Under the pieces are notes generated by a model, which saw nothing but the letters and a program-made list of their open reading frames with translations, was not told where the DNA came from and did not search any database. From the NCBI GenBank assembly GCA_036897485.1, contig JAYMTF010000465.1, positions 1-35,827 on the forward strand: a stretch of 35,827 bases of DNA, read 5' to 3'. Origin of the DNA: Pelargonium nanum (Eukaryota > Streptophyta > Magnoliopsida > Geraniales > Geraniaceae). Positions 11,510 to 23,292 of this stretch are shown here, piece after piece (within the stretch, counting starts at the first letter, position 1; each line of letters starts with the position of its first letter). The position numbers and the translations under genes are program-made.

Positions 11510-14500
11510 TTACAAGTTCTCGACTGGGAAACCAATAACGGGCTTCGTATCAGACGCCAATGAGCGCAACTCGTCAATCTCATCATTTGTGAGTCTCCAC
11601 CCCAAGGCGCCCGCAAACTCCTTGGCCTGTTCTGCATTCTTCGCTCCCGGGATTGGTATCACATTATCTTGAGCTACTAGCCAGTTGAGAACTACCTAAT
11701 GAGCATTAAGAGATAATTTCAGCATAAAAGCATTACCAATCATATGAAACATGATGGCAGCGTTTGGATTATATTTTTGTTCAGAAATGAGAATCAAGAA
11801 TGAAATGAGAATGAGATTCTCATTGTTCATGTTTGGATTGAGATTTTTGGTCATTTTCATTTCCGTTCTTGAATCTCATTTTCATTCTCATTCCAAGATT
11901 TTTAATCCAAATGCCACAAATATAGATAGGAATGTTTCTGAACCTGAGATGCTATAAGTCATGCTTTGATTCAGCTAAAAACAATGAACTTTTCGAGCTT
12001 CTGAGAATGTGCTATGAAAGGATAGTGCGAGTTTAAGGATCAAGGATGAGAACAAACCTGCGTGTTAGTTTTGTTGTAGTTTTGTCCGATTTCCTTGATT
12101 CGGTTCAGCAGAGGTTGGAGCTGCACAGCAAGAAAGTAATTGAATGTTAAATTTAGCAATACTGTCTTTTTTTGTTCCTTCCTTTCTTGTACCCTTGCTT
12201 GGGATTGGATGCCTTACCTTTGTTAAGAACTCGGGAGTGTAGATCCGTCCTCGTGGACCAGTTGGAGGATTCTCAGGTGTGTACTTTCCCGTCAGCGCAC
12301 CTGTGAAGTTAAAAGACTAAACATCAGACAGGGTTACGCCAAACCATTGAACTGCTTTCACGACATCTATTACGCTTAGTACTTACGAACTTGTAGCTGC
12401 ATTGTCGATCTTTACTGTTTTTGTTTCTTTCTACTTAGCAATACAAGCACTACAACTATACTACGTATGTATCGCGAGTTATTTCTGAAACTAAAATGAC
12501 CAAAGCACCTATTTTCTTGGATAAAAACTTAAAGAGCTGAAGAAAATATATCCCGTCATCTGATGCTTGAGCTTCTCGTGAAGAGCTTGCACATAAAACA
12601 ACTAAGCACATTCCTCACTCTGCAACAAATAAATCTATAGGTCCTTATCTTTGTCACAGTTTATTTTTCATTAGATTGTATCAACTTTTACGTTTCAAGA
12701 TCATATAGTAAGAAACCTTTGACCCATTGAAACATTAGGACATTGGTTTTCTCTAGCACATGGCTGCTAACTTAACTGTTTAACGAGACATATTGGACAT
12801 GCTAAACAAGAAAATATAGAAAAGCGAATTTACCTTGAGCTATGGGTGAATATGCAATCACAGTGACCCCCAGGTCGTCACACGCAGCCTTTAAACCGGT
12901 TTCTTCAGGCCGCCTGTATATGAGGCTGTAGTTTACTTGGTTCGAAGCTAGTGGAATACCTCTCTTTTTCAGCTTCTCGTAAGCCTCGCGAAGTCGCTTT
13001 TCTGAAATGAGAAATGAACTATGTACATCATCAATTCCTATATGTAGAAGACTGAAATATTGCCCCAAGAATTTGCTGTGTTTGGCTTCAATAGAAAAAG
13101 AATTGAAAAGAACTTTATGCAGTAGAGAAATTAACATGTCCGATCTGTATAGAAATCGAAAAATACCACTGTAGTTTGAGACTCCGACAGCTTTCACCAG
13201 GCCCTGCTCAACGGCATCTCCAAGACCATCTATGTATCCTGGAAAACAAATTTTTAACCGAGTAAGTTTCCAAGCCAGAGCGTAATTGAGTTAAGCGAAC
13301 ATTCTGACTGCTTAATTAGCTCGTAGCACACGAAACAACCTTCATTTCCCCATATTCCGGGCCTGCACAATATTGGAAACACATGTTTTAGCTACTTATT
13401 TGTCGTTCAAGGATATTAAGCATACGGAAACCACACAAGAGGTTTATGAAGGACCGACAGACCAATGAAGCTGATAAAGTTCTACGGAAGAAAGCTCAAG
13501 TCGAGAAAGTGAATCCTTCAGGGCAGAGACTACACTCTGACGGCCCAACCTCCATGGCAATGCTGCAAACTTGGTAGCGACAGCAACTTCTACTTCTGGA
13601 TCTTTTTGTTTCCTTTCCTTGATAAATCTTTAACAGAATAGCGAATATAAATATCAACAACTATAGGAATAATATTTGCAACTTGAAAATTAAGTGTATA
13701 CCAGCGTATAGTCAGATTTTCAGAATGTACCTTCCTAAGAGGGTTTCGGAATTTATAGCACCCAGCGAGAACTGCAAAAGAAAGTACGATGATTTTGCAT
13801 GGAAATCTAACTTTTTGGCGGAATCAATGAGAAAAAATTAGTAAGAACAGATGAGGCCTAATTCTCACCCTTGAACCATAGACTTCGGCTGTATCAAAGA
13901 ACGTTATACCACAATCAATACTGGAATCGAAAGCAGTCTTAGCAGCCTTCATTTTCCTATCTGCCGTAATGATTACCAAATAGGAAAAAAACAAACATAT
14001 TAAAACGTGTTTCTACATGGTAAATCTTTAGAGAACATGATACATCCAACCCATCAAAGTCGACAAGTGCAACACTCATTGGCCAGAAGAATATCCGTTT
14101 ACACTACACTGAGATGGAAAGGTAAAAAAAGTTGGACTATTCGCTAAAAAACCAGAGTCAAAGGACTAGAAAATGCATGACCATTAACTTTGTTGGATGA
14201 TAACTGGACCATTTTACTGAATACAATGACTAACATTTCAGCAAAATTCAAACAAGAGAGCATCCTTACAGACTCAACATAGAGTGATGTTCATGATAAA
14301 AACACACCCAAAAAAAACTATTCAGAATACTTAAAGAACCCAGTTCAAAGGTTATCTCTGAACACAGAAATTGCTCCTAAAATCATATTCAACATCAATA
14401 TAGGTGCTACTTACAAGAACACAATCCTCATGGCTTTAATTCAATATTGCGTGGACCATAAGAATTCAGAATAACAACAAAGCTTACCTTGGAAAACAAT

Positions 14501-15126
14501 GTAGACTATGTGGTAGCTCCTAAAATCATTTCTCAGAACGACACTAGACTCATGATTTTGTTTCAGAAGTTGAATTAGCTCAACACACTCAATTTGCAGA
14601 TAATTCAATAGTTTGTGGACCATAAGAATTCGAAAGAACAATCGATCCTAAATCCTTAATTGATACAAATATACAAGAAAAACCAGTTCAAAGCACCACT
14701 TAGAACACGATCTACATCAACTTAATTACTCCTGAAATCATTATTCACAATGACACAATCCCCATGATTGTCTGAAAGTTCATCAGTGCGTGGACCATAG
14801 AAATTCAGAATAAAAACAATAAAAATCGAAACTTTAAGCAATAAAATCCAAAAGGGTTTCTCAGAAAGCAATTCAATATGACTAAATTTCAACTTACCAT
14901 CCCACTCAAAGTTGTTCCAATAGCTGGTGTCACCCCAAGACCAAGCTCCAATCCCAAGTTTAGTGACCTTCAAATCAGAGCCACCCAATTTCACCTTATC
15001 CTCTACAGTGGTCTTCACAGTGGCAAATTCCTCAGAAGCCACAGCTCTCACTCTCTGAGTCTGAACACTCCTTCTGTGGCTCAAAAGAGACAAGCTTGCA
15101 GTGCTGCTCATGATATGCATGGCCAT
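11510..15126 (-). CDS. Chloroplast aldo-keto reductase, At1g06690 type
   Basis: Ten exons with GT-AG borders and consistent phase: 15126-14898, 13960-13869, 13771-13731, 13627-13463, 13362-13340, 13238-13167, 13001-12834, 12300-12218, 12120-12058 and 11695-11510. Together they encode 373 residues, close to the Arabidopsis relative. The first 40 residues or so are Ser/Thr/Arg-rich and low in acids, as in a plastid transit peptide. The NAD(P)H-dependent reductase barrel follows, with the catalytic tetrad visible: D99 and Y104 in [10 protein letters not shown]140 in VATKF and H175 in YQLHW. Later conserved strings are [19 protein letters not shown] and VIPIPGAKN. The physiological substrate is not known to me; the Arabidopsis relative has been reported in plastoglobules. 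The fifth exon is a 23-base microexon needed to make [12 protein letters not shown]. Family and structure are firm, the substrate is not. Confidence 0.93.
11756..11915. mobile_element. Small MITE-like insert in the last intron of the reductase
   Basis: The ends are related inverted repeats (GGCAGCGTTTGGATTA at the left; the right end complements to GGCATTTGGATTA). The inside is made of GAATGAGAATGA-type words on the left and their complements on the right, giving an imperfect hairpin of about 160 bases. It lies inside the intron 11696-12057 and does not touch the splice sites. No clear target duplication was found. Confidence 0.55.
14374..14815. repeat. Degenerate triplicate repeat in reductase intron 1
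   Basis: Three diverged units begin with CTCCTAAAATCAT (14374, 14517) or CTCCTGAAATCAT (14729). Each ends with a copy of GTGGACCATAAGAATTC or a close variant (14451, 14615, 14789). The spacing is uneven, about 143 and 212 bases. All lie in intron 1 (13961-14897), near exon 1. Confidence 0.65.
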
Positions 15127-15199
15127 GGTGAATTTTTTATATACCTTGTTGGGTTCTTTGAAAATTCAAGAAAATAGACAAAGTTGGAAAGACTAATCA

Positions 15200-16790
15200 G
15201 AGTTTGGAAACTGTTGGCTGGAATGAATCAGAATCTTGAAGAGAAAATATGCAAAACGATTCTACACACAACACAAGAATTGGTGGGCGTTTCTTTGTAC
15301 ACGTCATCTGTTCTTTACGAGGCTGAGTGTTGATTGAAGTCCATTTTTGGATTTTTAAATTGGGCTTTGCTTATCAAAAGATAGCACACCTTTAATTGAA
15401 GCCCGCAAGATGGTCTCTAGGCAGAAAATAAAATGGAGGGGTATTTATATACACTGAGAGGATAAATTATTGAGCATCAACACATGATTGGTCAATAATA
15501 ATGTCATGCAAGATCATAACAACGTCAATTGATAACGAATCTTTGGATGAAACACGAGTGAACTTTAGTGAAGAGGTTGGAGGAGAAGACATTCAAGGTG
15601 GAATTAAGTTTGTAGTGGATGATCTCGAATGTTGTTTCAAGTTTTTAGTGTTCAAGAGAACGACTAAGAAAATGTTGGATAGAACCTTAGAGGCTTTGTT
15701 ATAGTCCTCAAGAGGAGTAGCCCTACCTAGTGATATTGAGCTCAAGGTCATATATTTTTGTGGGTTAAGTTTAGAGGTCAAGTAAAATAGAAAGACGATT
15801 CGTAAAGAAGTTTATATCGAGTGTTATTATTATAAAGAGGTTGACCAAAGCATGAGAAGTGTATAGAGTATACACGAGAGAACATTGAAAATGTCCCAAA
15901 GTAACCCACAATTGAGCCAGAATGAGTGTTTCCAAAGTCTTAAAGTCCTAGTTATTGTGGGACAAAACTTGGACAGTAGTTTCCAAGTTTTGTGGGTCGT
16001 CAAGTATGACAATGATTCAAACATAAGAAGCACCGTTAACAATTTCACGTGTACACATTACATTTTCATACCTAATAACTCCACTTTTCATGAAATTTTT
16101 GTGGGAGCTAGTGTTTGTACATGAAATGTGGGGTTATTAGGTGTTTGTACAAATAACAATTTAATACCAAATAACACCGCATTTCATCAAAAGTCATTTT
16201 TTATGTTGCGAAATTATACAAGTACACTTGATATTGATGTTTACAAATTGAACAGAAACTTACTCGTTCCACATAGAACGGGGCAGCAAACGTGAGACCA
16301 CTGTATTCTGCTAAGTATATAAACCATAATTTCGCATTTTATAACGTTGTTTGGAGAATGTTTTGGATTCTTTTATTCTTTTATAAATTTTTGGATGATT
16401 TCATTTTGCATTTTGTTTGAGCTAGGGTTTGGACTTTGGAGGAAGATCTATAAATAATTGTTGTGCAACTTTTCATGTTTTGTAGCTTATATTTTGAGAC
16501 TTTTTGTATACTGTTATCCAAGCTTTACCTTCAATAAAAGTAGCATCAATCAGTGTAAACAATAAAATTAAGTAGTCGTACATATATATCGACAATATAG
16601 AGCATTGCATAAGTAGTACACAATGGATCTTAAAACTAAAGCTCGTATGAGTAACATAAACTTAATACAATCGAGCCCTCTATTTGATAAGCTAGCTAGC
16701 TAGTTAGATGGCTATGCCTTCTACACTCACTACTTAGCAACTACACCACTTTAGCATTTCGGCAAACTCTTGAAATTAAACTCTTGATAG
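15200..16790. other. Intergenic region between the reductase and the small acidic-protein gene
   Basis: The reductase promoter should lie at 15200-15400. The rest contains only short frames without family resemblance. A hairpin at 16070-16142 is listed separately. A TATA-like AGTATATAAACC at about 16313 is not followed by a recognisable coding region. Confidence 0.4.
16070..16142. repeat. 23-bp inverted repeat forming a hairpin
   Basis: Bases 16070-16092 and 16120-16142 are inverted copies with two mismatches around a 27-base loop. A third, weaker copy of the first arm (ACCAAATAACACCGCATTTC) follows at about 16166, and GTGTTTGTAC occurs at both 16111 and 16141. This may be the remains of a nested small transposon. 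Confidence 0.6.
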
Positions 16791-16958
16791 TCACGCTGCA
16801 GGCGCTACGCCAACATAATCATCATCGTCATCATCGTCTCCCTCGTAACATGTACAAGTATTGAAACAACTTACTGTAATTTTCGAATCATACCCATTAA
16901 TAACCCATTTGAAAGAATCGTGATTCTCATCACGACTCACTGCAACAAAGACCGACAT
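16791..16958 (-). CDS. Putative small acidic protein, 55 residues, unrecognised
   Basis: I do not recognise this protein. The frame from the ATG at 16958 encodes 55 residues. It has a mixed N-terminal half, a cluster of three cysteines at residues 31-37 (CFNTCTC), then seven consecutive Asp (41-47) and a short tail YVGVAPAA. A TATA box (TATAAATAT on the minus strand, plus-strand 17071-17079) would place transcription start near 17045, leaving a short pyrimidine-rich leader before this ATG. The frame is open farther upstream, but those Met codons fall at or before the predicted start site. Upstream elements include TACGTGGC at 17295-17302 and CACGTG at 17404-17409, so ABA or stress induction is possible. 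There is no obvious signal peptide from this start. The Asp run comes from a GAY trinucleotide repeat. It could be a stress-induced small protein, a peptide precursor or a chance frame. Confidence 0.4.
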   Translation of the reverse strand: MSVFVAVSRDENHDSFKWVINGYDSKITVSCFNTCTCYEGDDDDDDDYVGVAPAA

Positions 16959-17070
16959 AGCTATAGGGGAAGGAAGAAGATCTAAGGGAGCAAAAAGTAA
17001 CCCTAAATGAGCAAAGGTAGCTAACAATCTTGTTGAGTTGTTCTTGTGTATCATCAAGATGTATAGTCTC

Positions 17071-17079
17071 ATATTTATA
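17071..17079 (-). promoter_or_regulatory. TATA box for the small acidic-protein gene
   Basis: On the minus strand the string reads CCCCTATAAATATGAG, a strong TATA box. It lies about 115 bases upstream of the preferred ATG. No other recognised gene could use it. Confidence 0.55.
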
Positions 17080-17294
17080 GGGGGAAAAAATGGCCACATG
17101 ACATTATCTCCAAAAATCTAATTGACAAATGACTCAATTCCTCCACCTTATATGAATATGCTTTTATACACTTTTCATGGATTGTGTTTTTCCTTTTTGA
17201 GAGAATTGGAATTGAAATGAGAAGATTTAGAAGAAAAATATTGGAAAAGTAGAAGAAGAGTGAGTTGGTGAGGTTAGAGACCACACATTGTGCC

Positions 17295-17302
17295 TACGTG
17301 GC
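17295..17302. promoter_or_regulatory. ABRE-like element (TACGTGGC)
   Basis: The element matches the ABA-responsive consensus YACGTGGC exactly and lies about 215 bases upstream of the TATA box. A G-box (CACGTG) follows at 17404-17409, and paired ABREs are the usual functional arrangement. Binding is inferred from the motif only. Confidence 0.45.
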
Positions 17303-17409
17303 AATATGGGACCCCACACATGAGCTGAGCTCATGGAGGTGGCTGCATGGCACAATCCTTATGTGGGAGGCAACGGTTCATGCACACTCTTAAACTACGT
17401 TGTCACGTG

Positions 17410-17966
17410 CATGTCATCTGTCATGCTGGATGGTCAAGATGGTTTCAATTCTTGATGTGAAATGATCTCAACCGTTGAGATTGAGACACATTTTTGTGCA
17501 GATCTTTATGTTAGCTTACTAGTTGTCCATGGACAAGAAAAGAGAGGAAAGATCCATGAATTGAAGATACTGTTTGGCTCTAGAAATTGACTCCAATGTG
17601 ACTTGACCTTTCGCAAGATGTAAACTGTTCAATTTGGTGGCAAAAACAGTGTTTTTCGTGTACTCGTGTTTATGACATGTTAGCACGAATTGTCATCTCT
17701 AACGTCGATCCAGATGAGCTTCATGACCATTATATATGATGTCATCAGATTTTGCAAGCAGAAACATGAGAACAAGAAATGACTTTATTGCATAATTTGA
17801 AACATAGATGTGACATAGATTTCAATTTCAGTACTAAACTATAATTATACAAATTAACAATAGAAGATTCACCAGAAAGTGCACATCCTAGATGTGGAGT
17901 TCCACTGGGCTCAATTGTTAAGAATGGTTCAGGTCTCCCAGACTATGAGAACTACATAGAACGCAT
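17410..17966. other. Intergenic region between the small gene and the reticulon
   Basis: No gene is visible. The part next to 17967 should be the 3' UTR of the reticulon gene. The rest is upstream flank of the small acidic-protein gene. Confidence 0.4.
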
Positions 17967-20077
17967 TCAATCATGCTTCCATCCCCTCCTTCCCTTGGGA
18001 ATCTTGCTGAAAAACCCGGTATCAATCTTTCGATAATGATGTTGAAATTGTCCGAGAACCTGGTACACAAAGTTGTCGACTTCATCCTCGTACCTCTCAT
18101 ACAGAACGGGTAGGGTGTGGGCACCAACAAAGCCTGAAGCAATGGAAGAGCTTTTAGTATTAACAACAATGTGTAGTGTAAAGATCAACCAAAGGTACAG
18201 TGTGAAATGGTTTTTGAAAGAAGCCAGCAAGAAAAATGTTGAGACCTTCATGTTTTAGCTTAAATAAAGAAAAAAAGTTAGCCTATATCTATCCATATTA
18301 TGAGAAAATTATATCTCTGCTATTGCACTGAACTAGTTGAGGCCTATATCGGAGTTTATGTGCACCAACTATTGTTGGTCACGATCAAAGTGTACTCATG
18401 TCAATGATAGGAGCATCCTATAACAGTTCTGATTAAGATGAGATTTGAACGATGGCTTTATCAATTTGTAAGCCATTGTCCTAAAATAAATAGAATCTCC
18501 ATATTCGACACAGCCAGAGATAACATTTTGTGTAATCAAACATACCAAAATCTTTTCGAAATTTACCAATAGATAGATGACCATACTCATAGAGTTATCA
18601 TTATTTATTCATTTAAATATTCAATTTCCAGCACACTTGACCTCAGGTTTTCACCATTACCGAGCAAACCTGTTTCGCTGTGTATCAGTACTTACTACAT
18701 ACACCCAAAACAGTTCAAATTAAACTTTCTCAATGAATATAGACAGCGCAGAGAGTATGATATCTCACCAATATAGATAACAGTGAGGAAATTGCACCAG
18801 CTCCCAATCACAGCAGCAGCCCACAAGCTTACAACAACCTGTGAGGATTTTCTTAATTATTCAAATATCTTTGAGAAAAATGATAATCTAATATTTCCAA
18901 ACTGAGACATCACAACTCAAGAAGAGAACATTGTGTCCTAAGATTACAAAATTATAAGAAGCAGAGCCAATAAAATGCAAGCGTGAAGTTTGCTTGAGGT
19001 TAAAGGCCAGTAATGTTGGGTGAGCATTGAGATATAGGAGGTAAGCAATATTAACCAGGCGGAGTTGTTGAATAATCATAGTTATGAAGCATGTAATATT
19101 TCCGACGATATTTCACACTTGATTCTCCAAAAATGACATGTTGTGTTTCTATCCTAATTACGGGAAGTCTTGGAAGAATACGTGAATAAAAAACTTTTAC
19201 TCTATATTCACATTCACATTTAAACTCCAAAAAAGTTACGAATTTGTGTTCAGCACAGTCCAATTGACCCCAAGAAGTTGGAATAAGAGGCTAACTAGAG
19301 TTGGATAGATGAACGGACTATATGTGCTAGAGAAATTTAAAGTCGGCTCATATGATGGTGTGCAAGTACAAAAATCAAGAGAACGAGCATACCATCAGAA
19401 ATTGCTTCAAGTTTCCTCCACAAGAAACATCCTGAAGAAAAATGAGAGCTTGGTTGACCTGGGCACCAATTGATCTTGCCACGTTGACAAATAACTCATC
19501 TGGCAAAACAAGACGGGGAACTCTAGCTGAAGACCTGTCAGCATAGATATATTTTCACGGAGAGCTTCAAATTCAGTTTACTGAGCCTCAATTACTGAAT
19601 CATAGAGCTAAGAAATGAGCATGTATGAATCACCTGTTCATTAACCCTGAAGCATTTGACCAGAAAAACTGCGCAATCATACCAAGAACCAGGGCAAGGC
19701 ATACAAGAGTGAGAAAATGGTAATTAAGCCATTCAAAAAGTATCCAGATAATAGTTGCAGCAGTTAAAACACTAGCTGAGATCTTCTTGTTCCTCCATAA
19801 CAATACATCCGCAGCTACAAAATTGAGGGAAACAAATTATAGTGCATGCAAAACTAGAGGTGATTATAAGATGAGGGGTAAAAATTAACCTACATTTTCC
19901 ACCGCCCAAAAGATGGTGAACAGGCTTCTGCCGCCCAAACAGTCGATTAATCTGAGATGTTACAGAGCCTGATTGCTCTCCCTCAAAAAATGACACAGAC
20001 TTCTGCTTTGGAATATTATCGGCAATTGTTTCCATGATGTTGCCCAAAAGATCCTCTGCTGTTATTTTCTCAGGCAT
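17967..20077 (-). CDS. Reticulon-like protein (RTNLB family)
   Basis: Five coding exons with GT-AG borders: 20077-19894, 19814-19634, 19534-19393, 18838-18769 and 18133-17967, encoding 247 residues, a usual length for plant RTNLBs. Reticulons sit in the ER membrane as wedge-shaped hairpins and shape tubules. The N-terminal 55 residues are polar. The reticulon homology domain then starts at HHLLGGGKSADVLLWRNKK. Two long hydrophobic segments, about 76-113 and 165-200, are the membrane hairpins, separated by a polar loop containing VPRLVLPDELF. The end is the conserved LPVLYERYEDEVD followed by a basic tail (KGRRGWKHD). The sequence looks closest to the RTNLB8/11 side of the family, but I cannot place it exactly. 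A long intron precedes the start codon. Family call firm, subgroup weak. Confidence 0.93.
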
Positions 20078-20087
20078 TTTTGCTATG

Positions 20088-21400
20088 CTTTAAGAAACAA
20101 GAGGCATTTGTCAGAGTGTGAAATGAAAGAACCTCAAGAACTAACTTCAACATAGCATCCCTAAGCAAGCACCGAAGAGGCAAATCTCACAAATTGTAAG
20201 GAAAGAAAAAAACAAGAACAGCTAACTATAAGTTTTATATGTTGTTACAAGCATGGACAGAGGTTGTTAGGACTCACAGTTTCTATCAAAATGAAAGAAA
20301 ACTAAGAAAATTGTCCAGTTAAGAAATCGTTTGACACAGCACCAACTATATAAAGCTATGTGTCTCATCATTATTCGATTCAGAATGTTGTTACTAATAC
20401 GCACAATGGAAGTGACACCTTTAGATCATGGCCTAAAACCCCAAATTTAGATCGGATGAAAGCATATTTTTTAAGGTTAATACCTTCAGATCAGCTAGGG
20501 CCAATTCTGAGACCAGTAAACAGCTCAACACTACAATACAGCATTCATTCACTTTACATGCCTTTGAGTAATGAATTGCAACAACACCAAAAATCAATAG
20601 CTGATAAAAAGCATGTAAAACTATGTTACGAAGAGAAGTGACAAATTAAATCCATGGTGTGACAAATCAATTTGAAACAAATGAAGAGAAGTTCGCTATG
20701 GATTGAAACCCTCGTAAAATATCTGATGCAAAAACGCAATAAAACCAAATAACTTCATATAATAGAAATGATTCATAGTCTATCGCAGCTGAAAGCAACA
20801 TATTCAAATCAACCAACCTGATCAATCTATCAGCACTCAAGTAATATTAAAAGCAAAAATCTTCAAAAAAAAATTTATGCAATACACAAAATGATATACA
20901 AACAGTAACACAAACAAAACAGCAAAAGAACCAACCAAAGATCAATCTTGCATAATTAATAATCTTCTAAGACCAATAACTTTAAAGCTCAAACCTTTTA
21001 AGAAACACATAAATTAAGATTCACAAATTAGTCCATAACAACAGCCTCAACTCAAAATAAACCAATAAAAAAAAACAATATATATCTAATACAATAAAAC
21101 TCATCCATTGAAAATAAAATCTCCTAACAACCCAGAATCAACAGTTCCCAAGACAAAAAAAAAACAACCCAGAATCAAACCTAACACATGCAATACTCGA
21201 AACTAAACAATTGAAACAACCCAGAAGCCAAAACCCACATCTAGAACCAAAGCACAAAGCAAAAACAAAACAAACCCACAATCAATCCAGCACCATCCAC
21301 TTTTTCCATGCACTTACTCAACACCAAACCCAGATAGACATCATCACAAGATCAAAAATTTAGCATAAAAATGAATAGATAAGGATGTCGAAGCACGAAC
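20088..21400 (-). other. Predicted leader intron of the reticulon gene
   Basis: An acceptor (TTCTTAAAG) lies 10 bases before the ATG, and a donor (CTTCTG|GTTCGTG) follows a pyrimidine-rich leader at about 21401-21560. Between them is 1.3 kb of A-rich plus-strand sequence (T-rich on the transcribed side) with no coding potential. This is a prediction from signals and base composition. Confidence 0.5.
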
Positions 21401-21599
21401 CAGAAGGCAAAAACTACGGTTCCGAGAGAAAAAGAAACGAATCAGGTAATGGATTGGTGGGTTTCTTTAGTTGCTGCGTTAAAAACGAGACCAGTGGTGT
21501 GTAGGTAGAGAAATTAATGAAGTTGCAAAGAGAAAAGGCAAGTAAATGAGAGAGAGGTTTGTGGGTAATATAAAAACTTGGTCGAATTGCGTGAAGTGA

Positions 21600-23002
21600 G
21601 AGAGTTACAGGTCTGTACGTACAAGACTAGCCCATCACTGACCACAGACACAGAGCATTAAACAAGAATGTCCCATTTGTTGGACTAAAATAATCTAAAA
21701 ACCCAATAATTTTGATCTGTTTCGATTTACACTTCACTCTGTTTGTGCTGTATTTGGCGCCGTCGTTTGTTGCCTGACCTCGCAAAGGCTCGTTTTGACG
21801 GTCGCGTACCAAACTTGACAGCCGCCCCAATTTCCACGTGTTTCTTTACATGTATTTTTTATTACACAACTTTTTTCAATTTTGCCTATTTTTTATTATT
21901 TAAAATTTATTTGGAGTCATTATTTGACAAAACATGTTTTATTATGTAATTTTGATGTGAACTTTAAGGTGTCATCAAAAGTTATTCATGTTATTATATA
22001 TTGATTAGTTTTCTAAGTTGGGAAATTTTAGTGTGACATTTGAATTTCTTTTAGAAAGTGCATATATATTTTCTCTCATTGTCACTATTTTTTTCTTCAT
22101 TTTATTGCAAAAAACTGCTAAAAAGTATGTGAGGGCCTGAATATAGTGGAGAAGAACATGAGCCATACAAATTAAAGTTGTAGATAAAAGCTAACATTCA
22201 AATACCCAACCAACTATAAATCCCATAACCCATGCATATAGTATGGGCAGTGCAGTCACATCACATAGCACATGCACTTTGTACTTTGTAGAGGATTAGG
22301 CCTAAGTGGCATACACATGACATGATTGATACATTTACCATAAGATGAACTCACATATTTGAATGAGCTCACAAAGCACATTAATGTGTTGCAGCAATTC
22401 CAGGATACTAATAGGGGATACAGTTCAAAGGTTAGATGAATATGATAATCTGACATATGACATTATGAATCGTTACCTCGACTCGTAAGATGTATTCACA
22501 TGCGATCACATTTCAAAATCTAAGAAGGTCGATCATCGTAAGAAAGACTATCACGTAACAGTAACGGGGCAATATGATAAAGAAAAAGTCACTGTTGTTG
22601 GGATTTGTGGAAGCATTATCCATGATGGGCCCATCAAGGCCCAATTATTTCTTATTGGCAGTACAGTAGTCTTCAAATAGGGCCCAAATGCAAAAATGCC
22701 CAATATGGTTTGACAACAGTCTTATTTTCAGTTGAACCTTGAATTATTCACCATTTCTTTCAATGATGTATACATGTTTGTATGTCTGAAATGGTGAATG
22801 ACAATTTAGGCATTTAAAACCAATAAATTATAGCTTAAATTAATAATTAAATACTCCATTGTAAATAATAAGTAACATTTACACGTGTTCTAACACATAA
22901 GAATACTAATATATTATAAGGACATTGTTAATCTATGTAACACATATTTAACCTATAACACGACACATTTATACAAATTATCTACTTTAATTGAGCATGT
23001 CG
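21600..23002. other. Intergenic region between the reticulon and psbP
   Basis: No gene recognised. 21700-21840 is less AT-rich (GGCGCCGTCGTTTG), as often seen just upstream of a transcription start. The remainder is AT-rich and carries no supported feature until the SINE at 23019. Confidence 0.4.
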
Positions 23003-23018
23003 TGTTTGTTATGACTTT

Positions 23019-23239
23019 TTCTTTCGGTTTAAACCATGGGGTTCCTGAGCAGGTTCGCACTTTCGCGATAGGCACCTTTAAGCCATTTGACCATACCAGA
23101 CTATTCCCCATTCGAGGCTTGGTCACAGGGTTAATGATTTCTCACCTCTCCCTCACAAGTGTGTTGAGTGGGGATCGAACTCAAGAGCTCTGCCCACTCA
23201 CGCAGTCCCAGCGCACCAACTGCGCCACACCCAGTGAGT
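23019..23239 (-). mobile_element. tRNA-derived SINE with 16-bp target-site duplication
   Basis: Read on the minus strand, the element begins with a tRNA-like head. The Pol III A box is TGGCGCAGTTGG (plus-strand 23216-23227) and the B box is GAGTTCGATCC (23172-23182). About 150 bases of unrelated body follow, with a short A-rich end. The insertion is framed by perfect direct repeats TGTTTGTTATGACTTT at 23003-23018 and 23240-23255. Box order, spacing, length and duplication are all as expected for a SINE. It ends about 380 bases before the psbP start codon. Confidence 0.85.
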
Positions 23240-23292
23240 TGTTTGTTATGACTTTCACACATTTAATCTTGAGCACGAAATTGCTAACCTTG

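Noticed and set aside
15501-16124. Several 60-80-residue frames between the reductase and the small gene
   Set aside because: No conserved motif, promoter or splice pattern; they overlap the hairpin repeats and look random.
17052-17099. Upstream Met codons that would lengthen the small acidic protein and give it a hydrophobic N-terminus
   Set aside because: They fall within or within about 25 bases of the TATA box, so they are unlikely to be in the mRNA. A start-site measurement could overturn this.
23182-23216. Possible functional tRNA gene at the SINE head
   Set aside because: A and B boxes are present but the cloverleaf is incomplete, there is a 150-base body after it and a target duplication around the whole, so a SINE explains it better.
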